In this document: positions 58,945 through 64,000 of the stretch, piece by piece
Position numbering within the stretch: the first letter of the stretch is position 1
How the letters are laid out: every line of letters begins with the position of its first letter
From: CADCVW01 sp035644935
GTDB lineage: Bacteria; Pseudomonadota; Alphaproteobacteria; Sphingomonadales; Sphingomonadaceae
DNA: 64,000 nt
Reading direction: 5' to 3'
Assembly: GCA_035644935.1 (NCBI GenBank)
Contig: DASQNO010000087.1
Coordinates: 1-64,000 of the forward strand
The notes under the pieces: generated by a model
Told to the model about the DNA's origin: nothing
The model's database searches: none
What the model saw: only the letters and a program-made list of their open reading frames with translations
Made by a program: the position numbers and the translations under genes

Positions 58945-60789
58945 TCAAATGCGAAAGATCCTGACGGCCATCTCGGTCAGCTTTGCAGCACGGGTCTCGA
59001 CGGCCTCGACCGTCCACTCCTCATGCTCGGCGATCCGACGGTTCATCGTCGACGTGCTCTTCGCGAATATCGGGCGCTTGTCGGGAAATTTCTTGTTCGC
59101 CGCCTGGTCGTTCTCCGGACCACTCAGCAGCGTGACGTTGCCAAGCGTGTCGACGAAGGCATCAAGCGTCGGATCGGCATCGTCCACGTTCTGCGCGTAG
59201 ACGTGCTCGATCGTGCCGGTTTCGAAGTCCAGGAGTCGCATCTTGTCGCGACATACCGGCGCGGCGCCCTGCGAGTTCTCGTCGTACCACGCCGTGTAGT
59301 CCTCCAGAGTCAGCAGCAGATACTTCAGTGAGCCGTTGCCGTTCTCACCGTGCGAATACCGCATCTGCTCGATCGCCGACTTGAACTCGCCATCCCCGGC
59401 GAACGCGTCGATAAGATCCGCGAGATCGGCCCGGAGCTCGCCCACCCTGTAGGTGTCGGGATCGCGGCGGATCTCGACTGCGTGACGGTTCATCACCGCG
59501 CGTGCCCGGTCCACAGGTCCTTCCGAGATAACGGCGTAGCGGAAGGCGAAGCGCTCCAGCAGCAGGACCAGCTCGACGAACTTCTTCGTCTTAAGATTGC
59601 ATGCGGCCACCAGCAGCGAGATGCAGTCGACGTAGCGCAAATGCTTCGTGAGGAGACGAAGCCGGTTTCGGTCCCATGCCGATGACCCCTGCGTCAGGGC
59701 TGCAGGCCACTCACCCCGGATCAGCTCCTGCACGCGGTGGAATTCGGCTGAGAGGGACCGTATCTCCGAAACCAGCCCGCGCATGGCGGCCTCGTCCATC
59801 GTGCCGTCCGAGGGCATCGAGGGGAAGAACGCGGCCACGTAGTCGTCCAGCATGGTGCCCCGGCTGGGCCAGCTGCCGAGCTGGCTCGCGTAAAGCCACC
59901 CGAACGCGTTCGAGACGACGTTGGTCTTCTGCCCGAGCATATCGTTCCAGAGATCCTCAACCTCCTCGATGATCGGAAGCTCGGCGGCCTTCTCGAGGGC
60001 CTCCAGGGTCGTCGATCTCAGCAGTTCCCCTTCGGTGAGTGTCACACCACGGTCGTTGAGCACCTGGAACAACATGTAGGCATCGTCCCGCGCAGTCGCC
60101 GCCATGTGGATGATAGTCCAGTCGGCCTTCAGAACGTCGTGAACCGCCTGCAGCCGTTCCGCCCTGGACGCCCCGTCGCCGCAATCTGCGATCAGCTCGT
60201 GCAGATACTCGCCGATACGCCTGTCGGCCTCCTTCAGCAGCGCATGCGACTTTCGGATGGGCTCGCCTGGCTCGCCCGCCAGCAACGCAGCGAAGAACGG
60301 TTGGTCGGGAGCTGATAGGGAAACGCGAGGAACATCCACGTTCTTCAGCCGAATCTCGTCAGGATAGAATTCATAGCTGCTGTTCAGCGTGCGGGCGCGT
60401 GTCTGCAAGACCGGCTTCAGCTCGTCGCCTTCGCCGAGCGCCGCGGCTGTCTCGACCAGCAGCCTCTTCAACCGACTGATCAGCATGGCGAACGTGGCCA
60501 GGCGCTGCTGGCCGTCCACGACCTGGAGGTTGACCCTCGTGGAGTCTGCGACCGGCGCCTTGACCGTGACGAGCCCGCCGAAGAAGTGATGACGCCCAGC
60601 CTGATCGGCCAGGCGGCGCCTGACGCAAATGTCCAGGTCGCTAAGGAAAGCCGAGATCTCATGCCCGTCCCAGGCGTAGTTCCGCTGGTACCGTGGCGCC
60701 TCGAACGTCTGCTGCGTGCTGAGCAACTTCGACACCGATTGGTGGACCGGCACGATCAGGCGCGAGTTCTCGTCGGCGTCCTCAGCCAT
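58945..60789 (-). CDS. DUF262-DUF1524 protein, GmrSD-like nuclease
   Basis: The 614-residue protein has an N-terminal DUF262 domain with PRYQRNYAW (about 32-40) and VVDGQQRL (89-96), the ParB-like NTP-binding motif, and a C-terminal DUF1524 HNH-like nuclease domain with IEHVYAQN (about 535), LGNVTLLSGPEN and a C-terminal W...R pattern. GmrSD and SspE-type proteins with these domains cut modified or phage DNA. It is the last gene of a five-gene overlapping operon (overlap of eight bases). Fusion in one chain is like type IV restriction enzymes. All family motifs look intact. Confidence 0.85.
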   Translation of the reverse strand: MAEDADENSRLIVPVHQSVSKLLSTQQTFEAPRYQRNYAWDGHEISAFLSDLDICVRRRLADQAGRHHFFGGLVTVKAPVADSTRVNLQVVDGQQRLATFAMLISRLKRLLVETAAALGEGDELKPVLQTRARTLNSSYEFYPDEIRLKNVDVPRVSLSAPDQPFFAALLAGEPGEPIRKSHALLKEADRRIGEYLHELIADCGDGASRAERLQAVHDVLKADWTIIHMAATARDDAYMLFQVLNDRGVTLTEGELLRSTTLEALEKAAELPIIEEVEDLWNDMLGQKTNVVSNAFGWLYASQLGSWPSRGTMLDDYVAAFFPSMPSDGTMDEAAMRGLVSEIRSLSAEFHRVQELIRGEWPAALTQGSSAWDRNRLRLLTKHLRYVDCISLLVAACNLKTKKFVELVLLLERFAFRYAVISEGPVDRARAVMNRHAVEIRRDPDTYRVGELRADLADLIDAFAGDGEFKSAIEQMRYSHGENGNGSLKYLLLTLEDYTAWYDENSQGAAPVCRDKMRLLDFETGTIEHVYAQNVDDADPTLDAFVDTLGNVTLLSGPENDQAANKKFPDKRPIFAKSTSTMNRRIAEHEEWTVEAVETRAAKLTEMAVRIFRI

Positions 60790-61273
60790 TGGAACCCCAC
60801 AGTCTATGATATGCCACGAGGAAGTCCTCGAGGTTGTCAGGTGCCGGCAGCGCCGCGTCCAGCTTCTCGAACCCCACCGCCGCGTAAAGGTTCAGAAGAC
60901 GGTCACCCTCCGCGCTCAACCGGGTCGACGACTTCAGATCCAGCAGGCGCACCATCTCCGCCTCGATGCTCTCCCGGTCCTCCGGTTCGATCTCCTGACG
61001 GCGCAGCTCAGCGTCCACCAGGAGCCCGGCGATTAATTCCGCCTGACCCCGGTATGCCTCGGGATACACCTTCGCGAACTCGTCGGTCTCAAGGTCCTCG
61101 GCGCGGCCGTGGCGTTCGCCGTCCAGGCCGAGAAGCAGGCAGGAGTAGAACGCGTCGAACATCAGGAAGCGCGGGGTGCTCTCCTTGGTGGCGGGATCCA
61201 TCGTCCGCGCGAAGCCGCGTTGGTCCTGTATTCCGAACCAGGTTCGCGCCCGGTTGTGGAGAGTGAAGCTCAT
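60782..61273 (-). CDS. Unknown 163-residue protein of the defence operon
   Basis: No domain recognised. The sequence is mostly helical and acidic (EDLETDEFAKVYPEAYRGQA, LRRQEIEPEDRESIEAEMVR). The start overlaps the ATPase stop by one base (TGATG), and its own stop overlaps the DUF262 gene by eight bases. The coupling implies a stoichiometric role with its neighbours. Confidence 0.7.
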   Translation of the reverse strand: MSFTLHNRARTWFGIQDQRGFARTMDPATKESTPRFLMFDAFYSCLLLGLDGERHGRAEDLETDEFAKVYPEAYRGQAELIAGLLVDAELRRQEIEPEDRESIEAEMVRLLDLKSSTRLSAEGDRLLNLYAAVGFEKLDAALPAPDNLEDFLVAYHRLWGSNG

Positions 61274-63204
61274 CAGGCCGCCTCCCGATCTTGAAAGGTC
61301 TTAAAGACCTTCAGCCTGTCGTCGAGCCGCACTACGCCGTTCTCGCGGATCACGGTCAGAAAGCGGACGTCGTCCCCCTTGTCGTAGAAGGTATCGGCGA
61401 AGCCCTCGCGTTCGCTGGAGATCACGAACATGATCATCTGATCGAAAAACGACGGGATCAGACGTCCGACCTCGCGACGGTTGACGTTGTCCAGCGACAC
61501 GGCGGGGCTGTCGACCACGAACGGGAGCCGGTAAGGTGCCTCTGAGAGTAGCGAGGTGAGGAATGCGTACGCGACCGAAAGGCTCTGCCCTTCGCTCACT
61601 CCAGCCTTCGCGGCCGTGTCGGGGCTCGAGATCTCCAAACCGCCCGCGATTCGCGTCACCTCGAGCCTCTCGGTCCTCGCGATCTGGTGCAGCTTCTCGT
61701 TAGTGCGAACGCGGACCCGCTCACGCAGTCGACCCAGAGCGCGGCGCTCGAAGTCGGTGATGAGGTCCTTCAGCGTCTCGGCCTTAAGCTTGAAAGACCG
61801 GGTGTTGCTCGCGACGGTCAGACGGTCATCACGCTCCTTCACCTCGGCTTCGCACATTGGCAGGTTGCTCTCCCAGTTCAGGCGGAGCGTCCGCTGGCGG
61901 TGCGTGTCGCGTGTCGTCAGCCGCTCGTGCTGCGATTCCAGGCGTTCAATCTCCGTCTTCGCCTCGGCGAGCTGGCGACGCAGCCGCTCCATGTCGTCGT
62001 CGCCGTCGCTAACGCTCTCCAGCTCGAGCCTGTCCCGGGCGCTCTTCAGCGACTGCCGCTCGACGAGCTTCTCCCCCAGCTGGCCGATCTTTGCATCGAA
62101 CTCGCCGACCTCGTCCTGGCTCTCGCGCAGCGCCAGCTTCATCTGGTTGATTACCGAAATCTGGTCCTGCGCCAAATAACGGTGCGAATGATTGGTGATG
62201 TGGTCCTTCTCGGCATGGCCGAGAGGACGACCGCACACGCAGACGTCCTTCGACGCGAGGTCCCGGAAGAACTCAGACGATATGGTTTCCGGTAGCTTCA
62301 GCTCGAACAGGCGGCCGCCCAGGAACTGCAACCGCTCTCTAAGCCTCGGATGAACCTGGGGCGGCTGTCGCAACAGAGCGAGTGCCTCGCCACCCAGCGC
62401 GTTGGTTTCAACCTTCAACAGCAGCTCGCGCCTGTTCAGATCCTCGAGCCGCTCCCGAAGGCCCTCGTCCTCACTCAAGCGCTCCTCGACCGCGGCCTCC
62501 AGGCGGTTTCGCTCGGCGCGACGCTCATCGAGCAGCGTGCGCGTCGAACGCACCTCCTTCTCAAGGCGCCTCTTCACCTTGGTCGCGTCGTCGCGGGCGT
62601 TGCGAAGCCGCGTCATGCCGCGCTCCTCAATGGCGGACGTCATGGCCGCGGCGCGGCGCTGCTCGAGGTCGACCAACTTGTCCACCGATGTCTTCAGACC
62701 TGTGATCTGGCCGAGGCGGTAAAGCGCGCGGATGGCATTATCGGCCGTCTGCTGCTTCATGTCGCGGATCGTCCGGGCGAGCTCGCCGTCGAACACGAAC
62801 AACCGCGCCAACTCTGGCGTCAGCAGGTCGCCCAGCTCGGACGGCAGCACGCGGCCGGGAACCTTGCCCCCATCGCGCGTGCCGGCACGCACAGTGTAGC
62901 GGTGGACGCTCCCGTCCCGGAAGTCGAACTCGAAGCCGAGTCTGTACGGCTTTCCGTCAATGAGCAGACGGACCTCGAAGTTGCCCTCAACTTCACTGCC
63001 GCCCCTTAGCTCTAGCACCTGCGCCGGGGGGAGCGGCTCGTTGGTGAAGATCTGCCGCAGCAGCGTCATCGTCGTTGTTTTGCCCATTCCGTTGGCCATC
63101 TGGATGAGGGTCCAGCGGTTCGGCTGCTCGCCAAGGTCGATCTCGAGCGAACGAAGGCCCCCACGCAGGTTCCGGGCGCTCCAGCCCCTGATCAGAACCT
63201 GCAC
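61273..63204 (-). CDS. SMC/Rad50/DndD-like ATPase
   Basis: The 643-residue protein has an N-terminal Walker A (QMANGMGKTTT, about 35-45), long coiled-coil arms (about 185-280 and 340-470), a central zinc-hook-like CVCGRPLG (about 321-328), an ABC signature-like SEGQSLSVAYAFL (about 540) and Walker B FVVDSPAVSLDN (about 565). This order is that of Rad50 or DndD, a DNA-break or DNA-modification sensing ATPase. The start is adjacent to the stop of the 62-residue gene. It is the likely engine of the system, together with the helicase. Confidence 0.85.
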   Translation of the reverse strand: MQVLIRGWSARNLRGGLRSLEIDLGEQPNRWTLIQMANGMGKTTTMTLLRQIFTNEPLPPAQVLELRGGSEVEGNFEVRLLIDGKPYRLGFEFDFRDGSVHRYTVRAGTRDGGKVPGRVLPSELGDLLTPELARLFVFDGELARTIRDMKQQTADNAIRALYRLGQITGLKTSVDKLVDLEQRRAAAMTSAIEERGMTRLRNARDDATKVKRRLEKEVRSTRTLLDERRAERNRLEAAVEERLSEDEGLRERLEDLNRRELLLKVETNALGGEALALLRQPPQVHPRLRERLQFLGGRLFELKLPETISSEFFRDLASKDVCVCGRPLGHAEKDHITNHSHRYLAQDQISVINQMKLALRESQDEVGEFDAKIGQLGEKLVERQSLKSARDRLELESVSDGDDDMERLRRQLAEAKTEIERLESQHERLTTRDTHRQRTLRLNWESNLPMCEAEVKERDDRLTVASNTRSFKLKAETLKDLITDFERRALGRLRERVRVRTNEKLHQIARTERLEVTRIAGGLEISSPDTAAKAGVSEGQSLSVAYAFLTSLLSEAPYRLPFVVDSPAVSLDNVNRREVGRLIPSFFDQMIMFVISSEREGFADTFYDKGDDVRFLTVIRENGVVRLDDRLKVFKTFQDREAA

Positions 63205-63393
63205 CTACTCGTCCTCTTCGATTTCTACGACGGTCAACTCCAGCACGCGGCGGACCTCGCTCTCGGCCTGATTAGAGATCAACGCGTTCTCGCAGAGCTT
63301 GCGTAACCGCCGCTGGAACTCGGCACTCTGAGTGACGGGCATCTCCACGAACGCCTCCTCCAGCGCAGCGCGCACGTCGGGGTCCAACTTCAT
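63205..63393 (-). CDS. Small acidic 62-residue protein of the defence operon
   Basis: KLDPDVRAALEEAFVEMPVT then a helical, charged segment ending VEIEEDE. It overlaps the helicase stop by four bases (ATGA) and runs straight into the ATPase start. No domain recognised; it may be an adaptor between helicase and ATPase. Confidence 0.7.
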   Translation of the reverse strand: MKLDPDVRAALEEAFVEMPVTQSAEFQRRLRKLCENALISNQAESEVRRVLELTVVEIEEDE

Positions 63394-64000
63394 GAAATAA
63401 CCCCCAACGTGTCGTCGTTACGTACCGACGAAAGCTCCACGAACCAGTCGCGACGCTCAAGGTCGGCGGTGCTCTCGGGATTGGCCTCGTCCGGCGACAG
63501 ATCATCCGTGCGAATGAAGTCGAGGACGAGGGGGCGCTTATGCGGATTGCTCGGATCGATCCGGAGGCAGCGGCCCAGTCGCTGAATCGTCTCCAGCCTA
63601 GCGCGCGACGAGGAGAAAAGCACGATCGTCTCAACTGAACTGATGTCGATACCCTCCGAAATCCGCTTGCAGGTCACGAGGCACTCCAATCCTCCACTGG
63701 CGAAGCGCTTCAGGTTCGCACGGTCATCGTCACCGTAGTAGGTGTGGTAGTCTATCCCCAGCAACATGAGAATGTCCTGCACGAGATGGCCGTATTCGGC
63801 GGTCTCGACGAAAATCAGCGACCTGCTGAGGATCTCGGGGCGGCGCTCGACCCAGTCGCGGAACGGTGCGAGCTTCTCGATGGACAGCTTTCGGATTCGC
63901 GCGAGTTCTCGGTAAAGGTGCTCCACCGGAGCCGGTTCCGCGGACCGCGCCTTGGCATGATGCCGCTTGATGGCGCGTCTCACGGCCTCGCGGTCTTCGT
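63390..64000 (-). CDS. SF2 DEAD/DEAH-type helicase (C-terminal part, runs off the window)
   Basis: The frame is open to the window edge on the minus strand. The visible 203 codons contain the second RecA-like domain: SLIFVETAEYGHLVQDILML, YYGDDDRANLKRFASGGL, LVTCKRISEGIDI and the Arg-finger motif QRLGRCLR. The ATPase motifs I and II lie outside. It is the first visible gene of the operon, followed by an overlapping 62-residue gene. Confidence 0.85.
   Translation of the reverse strand, partial: EDREAVRRAIKRHHAKARSAEPAPVEHLYRELARIRKLSIEKLAPFRDWVERRPEILSRSLIFVETAEYGHLVQDILMLLGIDYHTYYGDDDRANLKRFASGGLECLVTCKRISEGIDISSVETIVLFSSSRARLETIQRLGRCLRIDPSNPHKRPLVLDFIRTDDLSPDEANPESTADLERRDWFVELSSVRNDDTLGVIS

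Overview
The window looks like chromosomal DNA from a sphingomonad (Alphaproteobacteria, Sphingomonadaceae, Sphingomonas-like). The evidence is a Sphingomonas-type serine palmitoyltransferase with its own acyl carrier protein, large TonB-dependent receptors, high GC, and a bL21 protein with an Ala/Pro/Asp-rich tail. It splits into a conserved backbone (1 to about 16508) and a large integrated element (about 16509 to beyond 64000).

Backbone. On the minus strand lptF and lptG overlap, followed by the start of an oligosaccharide flippase. A plus-strand DUF2141/lipid kinase/unknown trio converges on a minus-strand run obgE - SDR reductase - acp - spt, which is a sphingolipid biosynthesis locus. 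A TetR/metal-hydrolase divergent pair, a small membrane protein, a GNAT acetyltransferase, rpmA, rplU, a TonB-dependent receptor and hspQ follow. A tRNA-Ser(CGA) at 16419-16508 marks the junction.

Integrated element. A tyrosine integrase lies just beyond the tRNA. Element-backbone genes are all on the plus strand: DUF2285 regulator, HTH protein, TraF-like peptidase, lytic transglycosylase, primase-like Toprim protein, methyltransferase-helicase of the strawberry-notch family, ParB, ArdC, DUF2493, sigma-4 protein, MNT-HEPN protein, SSB, relaxase and CopG-like protein. This is the order of an integrative conjugative element. Coupling-protein and mating-pore genes are not seen and would lie to the right.

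Cargo sits in four places. (1) 18.9-32.5 kb: a lasso peptide cluster with two precursor genes (too short for routine ORF calling), fused B protease, C cyclase, an AtxE-type isopeptidase, and a sigma/FecR/TonB-receptor signalling operon. Next to it are GntR, a phytanoyl-CoA-type dioxygenase, LuxI and two LuxR proteins. Inferred logic: quorum sensing may influence production, while the receptor/FecR/sigma operon senses or imports the peptide and the isopeptidase linearises it. (2) 33.4-36.2 kb: a patatin phospholipase with a secreted S1/P1 nuclease. (3) 43.3-48 kb: a LytS/LytTR two-component pair, a serine hydrolase, a small exported protein and a frameshifted S41 peptidase. (4) 58.9-64 kb: an overlapping operon of SF2 helicase, 62-aa protein, SMC/DndD-like ATPase, 163-aa unknown protein and a DUF262-DUF1524 nuclease, which I read as an anti-phage system I cannot name.

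Two families of repeated 5' leaders precede element-backbone genes: a purine-rich box before five genes and a 170-nt structured leader before two. These, the tandem lasso precursor units and the defence operon are the most interesting parts. All functional statements are from reading the sequence; no searches were run.
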